A stretch of 38,384 bases of DNA from assembly GCA_019747875.1 (NCBI GenBank), contig JAIEQI010000088.1, positions 1 through 38,384 of the forward strand. The letters run 5' to 3'. This document shows positions 30,857-38,384 of this stretch, piece after piece. The notes under the pieces were generated by a model that searched no databases, was not told where the DNA came from, and saw only the letters and a program-made list of their open reading frames with translations. Position 1 is the first letter of the stretch. Each line of letters begins with the position of its first letter. This DNA comes from Candidatus Obscuribacterales bacterium (GTDB lineage: Bacteria; Cyanobacteriota; Vampirovibrionia; Obscuribacterales; Obscuribacteraceae). Position numbers and translations under genes: made by a program.

Positions 30857-30916
30857 GAAAATATTCACTGCAATGGTGGCACATGCGGTGAGCACTCTAA
30901 AAAGGGAGCTTAAGAC

Positions 30917-31843
30917 ATGGCCACTACTACGCAATCATATGGATTTCCCGTAGGTCTAAAGAAGGACCTGGACGAAGTCTTTGACGTGCACTTCAATGAC
31001 CAAGGCGACCAGTACAAGGACGTCTTCAAAGTCGACGACATGGATGACGCGTACGAAGACGACGTACAAATCCAGATGCCAGACGAAATTTCGGAAGCGT
31101 CAGAAGGCGGCATGTATCCGCGAGTGGAAATTGAAAACGTACGCTCAAAGCGGTACCTAGCTTCGACCCACAAAGCAGAAATCAAAATCACTCAAGAGGC
31201 TCTTGAGGACCTCAAGTACAAGAAGATGTTTGACGCAGCTGAAGGTTTGGCGATTGCGATGCACCGCACAGTCGAGCGCAAGGGCGCAAGTTTCTTCTAT
31301 CTCGGATTCAGCTCCGAGCAGTCTCCTGATGGCGTAAGTGTGTTCAATGACACACACACGCTGTCAAATGCGCTACCTGGTGCGAAGTTTAGTTCTGGTG
31401 ACAACAAAGGCACAGGTGCTCTTAATGCGACGAACCTAAAAGCAGGCCGCACGCAAATGAAGCGCACACCAGACGAGCACGGCTCACCAGCACCGTACTA
31501 CCCTGACCAACTCATCGTCACACCAGACCTTGAATGGACAGGTTTGCAGTTGGTGCAGAGCATTCAAGAGCCTGGTACTGCAAACAATGACAAGAACGTC
31601 GCTGCTCGCGGTCTCAAACTCGTAGTTCTCGACTATCTGATGGAAGCCCCGAGCAACGACACCACAATGTGGTTCTTGCGCGACAGCAAGATGGCAAAGA
31701 ACAAATTCAGATGGCGTCTCAGACCAGAGAAGGAAGTCGTTCGCGAAGAAGCAACTGGCGACTATCTCTATCGTGTCAGATTCCGTATCGTTCGCGGCTG
31801 CTCCGATTGGCGTGGTCTCTACGGTTCCACTGGCGCTTCGTAA
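30917..31843 (+). CDS. Major capsid protein, HK97-fold type
   Basis: This product has 308 residues, with AAGGGAG and a separate 60-base leader after the previous gene. It begins with an extended N-arm (LKKDLDEVFDVHFNDQGDQY). Family-like segments are RVEIENVRSKRYLASTHKAE, KITQEALEDLKYKKMFDAAE, the E-loop/P-domain region with GVSVFNDTHTLSNALPG, PYYPDQLIVTPDLEWTGLQL and a C-terminal RFRIVRGCSDWRGLYGS. The pattern is closest to the Mu gpT-like capsid group. Position after scaffold and decoration genes supports this. Confidence 0.83.
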   Translation: MATTTQSYGFPVGLKKDLDEVFDVHFNDQGDQYKDVFKVDDMDDAYEDDVQIQMPDEISEASEGGMYPRVEIENVRSKRYLASTHKAEIKITQEALEDLKYKKMFDAAEGLAIAMHRTVERKGASFFYLGFSSEQSPDGVSVFNDTHTLSNALPGAKFSSGDNKGTGALNATNLKAGRTQMKRTPDEHGSPAPYYPDQLIVTPDLEWTGLQLVQSIQEPGTANNDKNVAARGLKLVVLDYLMEAPSNDTTMWFLRDSKMAKNKFRWRLRPEKEVVREEATGDYLYRVRFRIVRGCSDWRGLYGSTGAS

Positions 31844-31860
31844 GCTAGGAGGACATAACC

Positions 31861-32562
31861 ATGGCTCACGGAGATACAAACTTCACAAACATTGTTTGCA
31901 GCGGAACCATCACGGTTACTGGAGCGCAAACATTCACAGGTGCGACCAGTCTAGCAAGCACACTGGCGGTCACAGGTGCAGTTACCTTGTCATCGACGCT
32001 GGCAGTGACTGGGGCTGTGACGATGGCAAGCACTCTAGCAGTAACCGGAAACGGAACTGTTGGTGGTACGCTCGGAGTGACAGGAAACGCAACTTTGGGC
32101 GGTACCCTGGCAGTAACGGGTGCGGTCACGCTGACAGTACCTCTTACTGCAGCAAACATAAACAAATCTGCGAAGCGGCAAGTTTTCCTATTCCGTCCTA
32201 ATAATGGGGGAACAATCGCCGACGGTACCACGTACGCAGGGTTTATAAATCCAGGTCGTGCTGGCACAGTTACTGGGGTTTCGGTTATCGCTGGAACACC
32301 TCCAGTTGGGGGCACCAATACTGTCAAGGTTCTCAGAGGCTCAAGCGCTGGAAATACGATGTTGTCTGCAGCATCTTACGATCCAACTGGTTTGACAGCA
32401 AACCAGGCAGCGGCAATGACGCTCACAGCAACAGGTGCTGACTTGGCGGTTGCGGCAAGTGGGGCTAATAGTGGAATCTACGTCGAGTGGGTAGCAGGCA
32501 CGCAATCCACTGATGGCGTTAATGCTTGTATCGCTGTGGAATTTGAACCCACCGACTTCTAA
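31861..32562 (+). CDS. Repeat protein, putative head fibre
   Basis: This product has 233 residues, with AGGAGG before the ATG. Residues about 13-90 contain at least five copies of a 12-residue unit TLAVTGAVTLSS, matching a 36-base DNA repeat at about 31955-32140, preceded by a more diverged unit. Such T-L-x-V-T-G repeats form trimeric beta-helical shafts of phage fibres. The C-terminal 130 residues (FRPNNGGTIADGTTYAGFIN, CIAVEFEP) form a beta-rich head domain. The site next to the capsid gene favours a head fibre, though a tail-associated role is possible. Confidence 0.65.
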   Translation: MAHGDTNFTNIVCSGTITVTGAQTFTGATSLASTLAVTGAVTLSSTLAVTGAVTMASTLAVTGNGTVGGTLGVTGNATLGGTLAVTGAVTLTVPLTAANINKSAKRQVFLFRPNNGGTIADGTTYAGFINPGRAGTVTGVSVIAGTPPVGGTNTVKVLRGSSAGNTMLSAASYDPTGLTANQAAAMTLTATGADLAVAASGANSGIYVEWVAGTQSTDGVNACIAVEFEPTDF

Positions 32563-32574
32563 ACGGAGGTCGCT

Positions 32575-33312
32575 GTGGCAAACTCATCCTACCTCGATAC
32601 TGTAAACCGCATCTTGTATCACGCAGGGCAGTCTCCGATTGCCGATGCAAGCACGTTTAACACAAACTCAAGTCTGGAGAAAGTCCAACTCCAGACTAAG
32701 TTGTTTGTTGACAAGGTTAATCGGCGATTACTTCGACGCCACCGTATGCGGTTCGCCAAACGACAGTTTTCATTAAGCCTGACGAGTGCTTCTAATGCGT
32801 ACTCACTCACCAGTGGTGCGATCACGATTACTGTCGAACAGATTGTTGAAGATTCGATGTTCATCACAACGGCAGGTTATGCCGGACAACTGCATCACTT
32901 GGATTACTACAAGTGGCGTCAAATGTTTCCCGAAGGCGAGACAACACAAGGTGTGCCAAGTCGTTGGATTGATTTGCCCCCTGAAGGAAATGCCTACGAC
33001 AAGATTGCATTCAGCGCACCGCCGAGCGCGAACATGACATGCATCTTTGATTACTATCAGGATCCAGTAGTGCTTTCGACTGCTACGGATCTCATTCAGT
33101 GGCCGTCGAAATTTGAGGATGTCATCTGGGATTACGGACAGCTTCTCGTGGAAATTGTTCTTTCGGAAGGTAAGGCTGGCGACATTCAATCGTTAATGGC
33201 TGACATCGATTCGGAGATCCGGCAACTGAACAATGGTGCGATCGAAAACCCACCGAAGGTTGACATCGGGCTTTCTATGGATGGACTCTACCGACGGCCG
33301 CGAAGGAGATAG
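32575..33312 (+). CDS. gp11-like tail tubular A / head-tail adaptor
   Basis: This product has 245 residues, from GTG after CGGAGG. N-terminal helices (LDTVNRILYHAGQSPI, VDKVNRRLLRRHRMRFAKR) are followed by a beta domain (SLTSGAITITVEQIVEDSMF, DYYKWRQMFPEGETTQGVPS, YDKIAFSAPPSANMTCIFDY) and a C-terminal helix bundle. This matches the adaptor that connects portal to nozzle in T7-like phages, and the nozzle gene follows three bases later. The assignment is by pattern and order. Confidence 0.72.
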   Translation: MANSSYLDTVNRILYHAGQSPIADASTFNTNSSLEKVQLQTKLFVDKVNRRLLRRHRMRFAKRQFSLSLTSASNAYSLTSGAITITVEQIVEDSMFITTAGYAGQLHHLDYYKWRQMFPEGETTQGVPSRWIDLPPEGNAYDKIAFSAPPSANMTCIFDYYQDPVVLSTATDLIQWPSKFEDVIWDYGQLLVEIVLSEGKAGDIQSLMADIDSEIRQLNNGAIENPPKVDIGLSMDGLYRRPRRR

Positions 33313-33314
33313 CC

Positions 33315-35024
33315 ATGCGTAAGTGGATTACATGGTTCCTGGCAGTATGGTTGAGCGTTCTGCCAGCGGTCGCGCAACAGGCACCAGCACCACCGCAGCC
33401 ACCGGCCGCGATGACGGAGATGGCGCAAAAAGGCGTCTCTCTCAAGCCCGATGTTTTAACTCCAAGTCGTGGGCTCTATTCAAATACCACAGACCTCTTG
33501 CGCGACAAAGACAGTGCAAAGATTCTGAACAACTTGCAACAACTCCAGCGGGGAATCTGGACAAGCAGAGGAATAGGGTACACCAAAGAACGAGCCGGCA
33601 GTTTCAATAGTGGTGCCACGTTCTTGGAATTTGCGCAGCATACGACAAGTGCTGGCGTTAATCGCTTGTGGTTTCAGGTTGGATCGAAGGCGTATAGCTA
33701 TGACTTGTCATCACATACCGAGACTGAAATTAAGAGTGGGCTGAACACGACCAACATCCCGTGTATCAGGTCATACAACCCAAGCAACATGATTTACACC
33801 AACGGAGATATTAATCCGTTGAAGTGGGATGGGAATCCGGCAAGCTCTATGAGCAACTTGTCAGGCTGGCCTGCGACGATAGCGTCAGTGACATATGAGA
33901 AGCCAAAGTATTGTGAGGTGTTCGCGAACCGCGCAGTCTTTGCAGGATTCGACGCAAAGCCTTTTAATATTGTCGTATCAAACCAGGGCGACCCAACCAG
34001 CTACACAGTCTCGGGTGCAGCTACAGACGCTGGTGCGTTCGAAGTGCCATCTCAACTTGGCAAAATAACGGGGATGAGAGCTCTACGACTCTCTAACGAT
34101 AACAACGACCAGGTCCTCATTGTTGGATGCGAGCGCGGCATGGCACTTATTACGGGCTATTCAGGCACTACTTTCGCAATGAAAGACCTCACTCGTGAAT
34201 ACGGGCTTGCATCCAACCGTAGCTGGATCCAGTTACAAAATGATCTTTTGTTTTGGTCTACTGATGGATTGCGCCGTTTTTCCCAACTCGTCACCAATGC
34301 GAATCTTATCAACGCGTCGTTAACTTTTAACCTTCAAGATTTGGTTAACCGGGTGAACACCTCGAAACTTGAAAAGATATTTGCAGTGCACCATCCAGCG
34401 ACTCAAGAAGTTCAGTTTTGGTTGCCAATCGATAGCGACACGAACCCAAAAAACGCTGTCATTATGAACTACAACACGCGGGACCCATCATCAGATAGTT
34501 ATGAACAACTAAACCCAGTGTTCAGCACCAAAGATGGTATTAGCACACTCTCTGCCGGCATCGAGTATTCAAACACGATGTATTGCGGAACCACGGACGG
34601 ATATCTCCAAACACACTATTCTGGCGACACCTATGATGGAACGACAATAGCTTGGGACTTTATGACACCGTTGATAAGTGCTAACAGTCCTGCACAGAAT
34701 GCCAGCTCACGAAAGTTTGTAATTATCACCGACGGGCCCGCTCAACAGTTCACAGCAAGAGCCTATACAGTTGACACTCTATCTGGTGGCAATACAGAGT
34801 TTAAGGTGCGCGACTCCCGCTCGCTTAGCGTCGCGACAAGTAGTATAACTAAGATTGGTACTTGGGCTAGTGGCACGACGACCAATTACCCACATCTGAT
34901 AGATTTCAGCTCAAAGGGCTCGGGTAGGTACTGGGCTTTGCGACTAACCGGAAGTAGCAGCGGTGACCACATATCCCTCGTGGGTGTGCAGTCAATTCTC
35001 ACCGTTGGAGGTTGGAAGCAATGA
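33315..35024 (+). CDS. gp12-like tail nozzle with Sec signal peptide
   Basis: This product has 569 residues, from an ATG seven bases after AAGGAG. It is beta-rich throughout with WD-like turns (RLWFQVGSKAYSYDL, PLKWDGNPASSMSN, NDLLFWSTDGLRRFS), as expected for the beta-propeller nozzle (tail tubular B). The N-terminus is a model Sec signal: MRK, then a hydrophobic core (WITWFLAVWLSVLP) and AVA before QQAPAPPQPP. Tail nozzles are normally cytoplasmic, so this leader is odd. The strong SD at exactly this start makes it unlikely to be a start-site error. Confidence 0.65.
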   Translation: MRKWITWFLAVWLSVLPAVAQQAPAPPQPPAAMTEMAQKGVSLKPDVLTPSRGLYSNTTDLLRDKDSAKILNNLQQLQRGIWTSRGIGYTKERAGSFNSGATFLEFAQHTTSAGVNRLWFQVGSKAYSYDLSSHTETEIKSGLNTTNIPCIRSYNPSNMIYTNGDINPLKWDGNPASSMSNLSGWPATIASVTYEKPKYCEVFANRAVFAGFDAKPFNIVVSNQGDPTSYTVSGAATDAGAFEVPSQLGKITGMRALRLSNDNNDQVLIVGCERGMALITGYSGTTFAMKDLTREYGLASNRSWIQLQNDLLFWSTDGLRRFSQLVTNANLINASLTFNLQDLVNRVNTSKLEKIFAVHHPATQEVQFWLPIDSDTNPKNAVIMNYNTRDPSSDSYEQLNPVFSTKDGISTLSAGIEYSNTMYCGTTDGYLQTHYSGDTYDGTTIAWDFMTPLISANSPAQNASSRKFVIITDGPAQQFTARAYTVDTLSGGNTEFKVRDSRSLSVATSSITKIGTWASGTTTNYPHLIDFSSKGSGRYWALRLTGSSSGDHISLVGVQSILTVGGWKQ

Positions 35025-35368
35025 GTTTAGGTCTACCGCAGCCCGTTTACACGCAGGCGCAATTGCCAAACCGATCAATGGGGACTCTTTCGCAGAGCAC
35101 ACCGACACTTATTGGACAGGCTCTCGGGAAGGTTCCAGATTACGCAGCTGTTATGATTCAAGTCAATGGCGCTTGTGCTGTCACCTTATACCTGTGGTCG
35201 CCCGCTAGCGGAGGCTGGGTTCTTCCTTCAAGCGCTAGCGCCTCCTATCAAAAAACATTTGCGGCCGCTGGGATGGATTACTTTACAGCACCACCAGGAG
35301 CGCTGTTTTTTATAAAGAGCGACACCGGAAGTATTACCGGTTACACCGACGCACCTGCTGCATCATAA
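35021..35368 (+). CDS. Small beta-rich tail-region protein
   Basis: This product has 115 residues. The ATG at 35021 overlaps the nozzle stop (ATGA), with GGAGG nine bases before; an in-frame TTG at 35012 is too close to that site. The product is rich in Ala, Ser, Pro and short strands (AAVMIQVNGACAVTLYLWSP, MDYFTAPPGALFFIKSDTG), one compact beta domain. It lies between nozzle and fibre and has no signal peptide. It may be a tail adaptor or fibre chaperone; the sequence does not say. Confidence 0.65.
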   Translation: MSLGLPQPVYTQAQLPNRSMGTLSQSTPTLIGQALGKVPDYAAVMIQVNGACAVTLYLWSPASGGWVLPSSASASYQKTFAAAGMDYFTAPPGALFFIKSDTGSITGYTDAPAAS

Positions 35369-35379
35369 GGACCTGGGCT

Positions 35380-37737
35380 ATGAAACGTATCCTTTCAGCA
35401 CTCATACTCTCATTTCTGGTTATGGTGCCATCGTTTGCACAAGGTCCAGGAACGCCGGGTATTGGTTGGCATGTTGGCGGCGACGTTGTGACCAATGATA
35501 TGCCGTTCATTACAATCTCAAATCAAACTGGCATGTCTAACGAACGGGCTCTATCCACACATGCCTCATTTCCAGAGCTTGTACTCAACGACAAAGGAGC
35601 AAACAGCTCGCTTGAACTGCAATGGTCAGGACAATTGCCAATCGCGCGAGGAGGGACTGGAGCTGCTACACAGCAAGCAGCAGTGAACGCGATTCTCAAT
35701 TTTTCCTCTATTGCATCAGGGGACACCATCTACTACAACGGAACAAATTGGGTGCGTCTTGCCAAAGGATCGGACGGTCAAGTACTGACGTTGGCCAGCG
35801 GTTTGCCGTCGTGGTCAGGCTCTACAGCTGGCGCTCCGGACAATGCGACCTACCTGACTCTTACCACAAACGGCAGCCTGACTAGTGAACGAACGATAGC
35901 TTTCGGGTCAGGACTGACTGGTACTGATGGCGGTGCGGGCTCCACATACACGATTGCGCCAGATTTAGCAGTACTGGCGGATCTTTCGACCTCCCAATCA
36001 CTCACAAATAAGATATTGGTCAATCCGACTCTAAACGACCAAGTGACAGTTGAAAAGGGAGCACAGGATGTCGTGCTTACATTTGCCGCTCCAGCCACAT
36101 CAACACGTACTATCAATTTTCCAGACCCAGGCGCAAACGGTGACGTGGTCTATACAGTGAGTGCACAGACAATCACTGGTATTAAAACCTTGACCAACCC
36201 TGTGTTCAATGATCGGTTCACCTTTGAAAAAGGTGCACAAGATCTTGTTATTACGGCCGCTGCGCCAGCAACCTCATCACGGACTATCAACTTCCCAGAT
36301 CCTGGTGCTAACGGTGATGTAGTTTATACGGTTAGCGCACAAACACTAGGTGGGATTAAGACATTCACCTCACAACCCGTTTTCCCCTCAACGGGCTTCA
36401 AAATATCGACAGCTAATGCTTATACAATCGCAGGAACGAATCCCTCTGCTGCTAGGGCTTATAACCTCTATGACGCTGGCGGTGATCACGACATTGCTAT
36501 AAAGTCTGGCACTCCAACAAGTGGCGGTGTAGCGTACGGTGACGGAAACAAAATCTTATTCTCAGCGGGCGGATCTGATGGACAATGGCTAAAACGTGTT
36601 TCTGGGGCACCTACGTGGACTGCATTGCCAGGAGCATTTGGTGGAGATGCAAGCGATGGGGCTATCACGATCTCTGGTGCTACGACGTATAGCGGGCCAA
36701 TTCAGAAAAACACTAGCTCATTCACTGTTGATAGCTCGAAAACGTTAACCCTGGATACTGCCTCGCCATTAATCATAAATGCTACTGGTGCAATCACTAT
36801 CAATGGAACTATTACTTCTTCTGGATGTGGTGGTGCAGGCGGTGCGGGGGGAGTAAATCCGTCAGGTAGCTTTGCTGCCACAGGTAAAAATGGCGCAGGT
36901 CCTGGAGGTGGAAGCTCTCCGAATATCGGTGCGCTGGCGGGGGGCGGGGGCGGAGCCTCCGGAGGCGACGGTGGTCGTGGTGGTGGCACAGCTAGTAGCA
37001 CCTTGCAGGGAGCAGCAGGTAGTTCCTATTGGGCTTGGCGTGGTGGTGGTTCAGGTGGAGGGGCTGGTAATGGGAGTACTTCCGCAACCTTAGGTGCTGG
37101 CGGTGCGGGCGGTGCTTGTATTATGTTGGTTGCGGTAGGGGCTATCACTGTTAGCTCCACTGGTGCTATCACGAGCAATGGTGCAAATGGCGGAAATGCC
37201 TCTGGTACTGCTTGTGGAGGAGGAGGCGGTGGTGGCGGTATGGTATGGCTTATCTCACAAACATCGGTTACGTGCCAAGCGTCCTCTGTTATAACAGCAA
37301 CTGGCGGAAACGGGGGAAATGACTCGGGAACGGGTGGTGGCGGTGGCGGTGGTGGCGGTGGTCGACGCGTAGCCTGGTCACCAAGCAACACTCTTAGCGG
37401 TACAACAACCTTAACTGCTGGCTCGGGAGGTAGCGGAGATGGTAATGGCGAATCAGGCGGGGCGGGTGTCGCAACATCCATTACCGGTACACCAAACCTT
37501 CCCCTTCTTGCGTGGGTTGAACAAAAAGATGGACAAGAATATATAACGACTGTCGAGAAGATCGAACGAGTAAAAGGTAACAAGGAAGTAATGATGCATC
37601 AGAGGGCGCTAGCTAATGCTTTTGCAAAAGGAAATATTGATCAATATGCAAAAGCGATGACTCCTGGCTTTGATGCTGAAACAACCTGTATCAATATGTT
37701 CGATGTGGTTGATGAGGTACTAAAGCATGTTTCCTGA
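35380..37737 (+). CDS. Tail fibre with polyglycine domain and Sec signal peptide
   Basis: This product has 785 residues. The N-terminus is a Sec-type leader (MKR, ILSALILSFLVMVP, SFA before QGPGTP). Next come fibre modules (NERALSTHASFPELVLNDKG; GTGAATQQAAVNAIL; DGQVLTLASGLPSWSG) and a duplicated 58-residue unit starting EKGAQD at residues 225 and 283, with TINFPDPGANGDVVYTVSAQ in both copies. Residues about 480-700 are glycine-rich with runs of eight to ten Gly, similar in style to receptor-binding glycine-rich adhesin domains. The C-terminal 80 residues are helical, perhaps a chaperone or trimerisation end. Receptor binding is the likely role. Confidence 0.78.
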   Translation: MKRILSALILSFLVMVPSFAQGPGTPGIGWHVGGDVVTNDMPFITISNQTGMSNERALSTHASFPELVLNDKGANSSLELQWSGQLPIARGGTGAATQQAAVNAILNFSSIASGDTIYYNGTNWVRLAKGSDGQVLTLASGLPSWSGSTAGAPDNATYLTLTTNGSLTSERTIAFGSGLTGTDGGAGSTYTIAPDLAVLADLSTSQSLTNKILVNPTLNDQVTVEKGAQDVVLTFAAPATSTRTINFPDPGANGDVVYTVSAQTITGIKTLTNPVFNDRFTFEKGAQDLVITAAAPATSSRTINFPDPGANGDVVYTVSAQTLGGIKTFTSQPVFPSTGFKISTANAYTIAGTNPSAARAYNLYDAGGDHDIAIKSGTPTSGGVAYGDGNKILFSAGGSDGQWLKRVSGAPTWTALPGAFGGDASDGAITISGATTYSGPIQKNTSSFTVDSSKTLTLDTASPLIINATGAITINGTITSSGCGGAGGAGGVNPSGSFAATGKNGAGPGGGSSPNIGALAGGGGGASGGDGGRGGGTASSTLQGAAGSSYWAWRGGGSGGGAGNGSTSATLGAGGAGGACIMLVAVGAITVSSTGAITSNGANGGNASGTACGGGGGGGGMVWLISQTSVTCQASSVITATGGNGGNDSGTGGGGGGGGGGRRVAWSPSNTLSGTTTLTAGSGGSGDGNGESGGAGVATSITGTPNLPLLAWVEQKDGQEYITTVEKIERVKGNKEVMMHQRALANAFAKGNIDQYAKAMTPGFDAETTCINMFDVVDEVLKHVS

Positions 37738-38119
37738 GATGTGTGTAGTTGGATTTCTATGGCTTGTTATTCATCCGAATGGCACGCGCGAGGAATGGCG
37801 TCAAAGTAAGAAGCCTGAGGTATCGCAGATACCCACAGGAAGTCAAATCCTCGAATGGGATCCCCAGTCTGGCGAGTCTAAGGATCCAAATATGTATGTT
37901 CGAGGAATCGGAGATCGCGCAGTCTACCAACCCCCCCCTGCACCACCAACACCATCGGATGAAGAAAAAGCGGTAGCTGAAGTAATACAAATGCTTGAAG
38001 AGAAGGCGGGAGATCCTTCCTTATCCGACGAAGGATACATCAAGCTTTTCCGCATTTCGCGTATTCGCGACAAAGCGAAACTAAAGCAGGAATTAGACGC
38101 AGTGAAGGAGAACAAGTGA
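37727..38119 (+). CDS. Small hypothetical protein after the tail fibre
   Basis: This product has 130 residues. The ATG overlaps the end of the fibre gene by 11 bases. A short domain (MCVVGFLWLVIHPNGTREEW, SQILEWDPQSGES) is followed by a Pro linker (QPPPAPPTPSDEE) and a helical C-terminus (AVAEVIQMLEEKAG, YIKLFRISRIRDKAKLKQEL). It is not recognised. It may accompany the fibre as an assembly protein (inference from position only). Confidence 0.65.
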   Translation: MFPEMCVVGFLWLVIHPNGTREEWRQSKKPEVSQIPTGSQILEWDPQSGESKDPNMYVRGIGDRAVYQPPPAPPTPSDEEKAVAEVIQMLEEKAGDPSLSDEGYIKLFRISRIRDKAKLKQELDAVKENK

Positions 38120-38382
38120 TGATTATCAACAAGCTTCTGGGTGGTTTCATAAAAGGCGCAAAAGTTGCGGGTCAGGCTAAAAAAGCCTTTGATGAAGTCA
38201 GCGCAAAAATCGAAGCCTTCAACGATGACCTGGCGGATGAAAACAAGATAGCCGAGAAGGACGAAATCTTGACAGAATTGCAAGCACTAAAAGAGGATAT
38301 ACCACCAACTGTTGAGCGACAATATGAATGTCCGCTTGGCGTCGCCCAGTCGCACTACCCCAAAATGAGTGCAGGCTTCTAG
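38116..38382 (+). CDS. Small amphipathic-helix protein at the window edge
   Basis: This product has 88 residues, with a start overlapping the upstream stop (ATGA) and AAGGAG nearby. The N-terminal 30 residues (INKLLGGFIKGAKVAGQAKK) form a strongly amphipathic, basic helix that could lie on a membrane. A charged coiled-coil region follows (DDLADENKIAEKDEILTELQ). The C-terminus (YECPLGVAQSHYPKMSAGF) is short and polar. It is not recognised. Lysis or membrane association is possible but unproven. Confidence 0.6.
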   Translation: MMIINKLLGGFIKGAKVAGQAKKAFDEVSAKIEAFNDDLADENKIAEKDEILTELQALKEDIPPTVERQYECPLGVAQSHYPKMSAGF

Positions 38383-38384
38383 TC

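Noticed and set aside
31866..32327. Minus-strand 153-residue reading frame over the repeat protein
   Set aside because: It is a shadow of the Thr/Val/Gly repeats; composition and lack of SD show it is not a gene.
37026..37583. Minus-strand 185-residue proline-rich reading frame
   Set aside because: It is the antisense of glycine codons in the tail fibre, with no start signal and no independent support.
1..38384. Direct terminal repeats marking a complete genome
   Set aside because: The first and last tens of bases do not match, so completeness or circularity cannot be claimed.

Overview
The window is one side of a tailed-phage genome. Every supportable gene lies on the + strand. Genes are packed end to end, with ATGA or TAATG overlaps and several longer overlaps. 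TTG and GTG starts are common. The structural set (terminase, portal, scaffold-like protein, HK97-fold capsid, gp11/gp12-like tail adaptor and nozzle, large ejection-type protein, tail fibre) is that of a short-tailed, T7-like podovirus. No integrase, phage RNA polymerase, DNA polymerase or recognisable lysis gene was found, so those functions are outside the window, taken from the host, or not recognisable by eye. The host cannot be named. Sec-type signal peptides on several products indicate a bacterium with a normal Sec pathway.

Layout. (1) 1-4460: the 3' part of a protein made of 26 Ala-Ala-Thr-X repeats followed by a DUF6745-like domain, then a recombination module (ERF-type annealing protein, Gam-like protein, RuvC-like resolvase) and a ribbon-helix-helix protein. 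(2) 4435-9276: many small proteins, unusually rich in CxxC zinc-binding motifs, together with SSB and a possible papain/transglutaminase-fold protein. (3) 9273-11512: a primase (zinc finger plus Toprim) and a DUF3987-type P-loop protein, the likely replication core. (4) 11513-12423: about 0.9 kb without genes, holding a promoter/operator-like site and an array of TTTAAAACGCA motifs in both orientations. This is a candidate replication origin or control region. (5) 12424-14979: a second set of small genes, including a secreted coiled-coil protein, a tiny membrane protein, an HExxH metalloprotease-like protein and more zinc-binding proteins. It ends at an intrinsic terminator. (6) 15235-25513: a GNAT-like protein, two related virion-type proteins, two proline-rich proteins and a 1396-residue ejection-type protein. 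(7) 25470-38382: TerL, portal, scaffold-like protein, decoration-like protein, major capsid, fibre-like repeat protein, gp11-like adaptor, gp12-like nozzle, glycine-rich tail fibre and small distal genes.

The most unusual points are: the coding tetrapeptide repeat built from only three DNA cassettes; near-ideal Sec signal peptides on two neighbouring tail proteins (nozzle and fibre), which ordinary cytoplasmic tail assembly does not explain; the bidirectional iteron-like array; a family of paralogous mini zinc ribbons; and a minus-strand terminator in a genome with no minus-strand genes.
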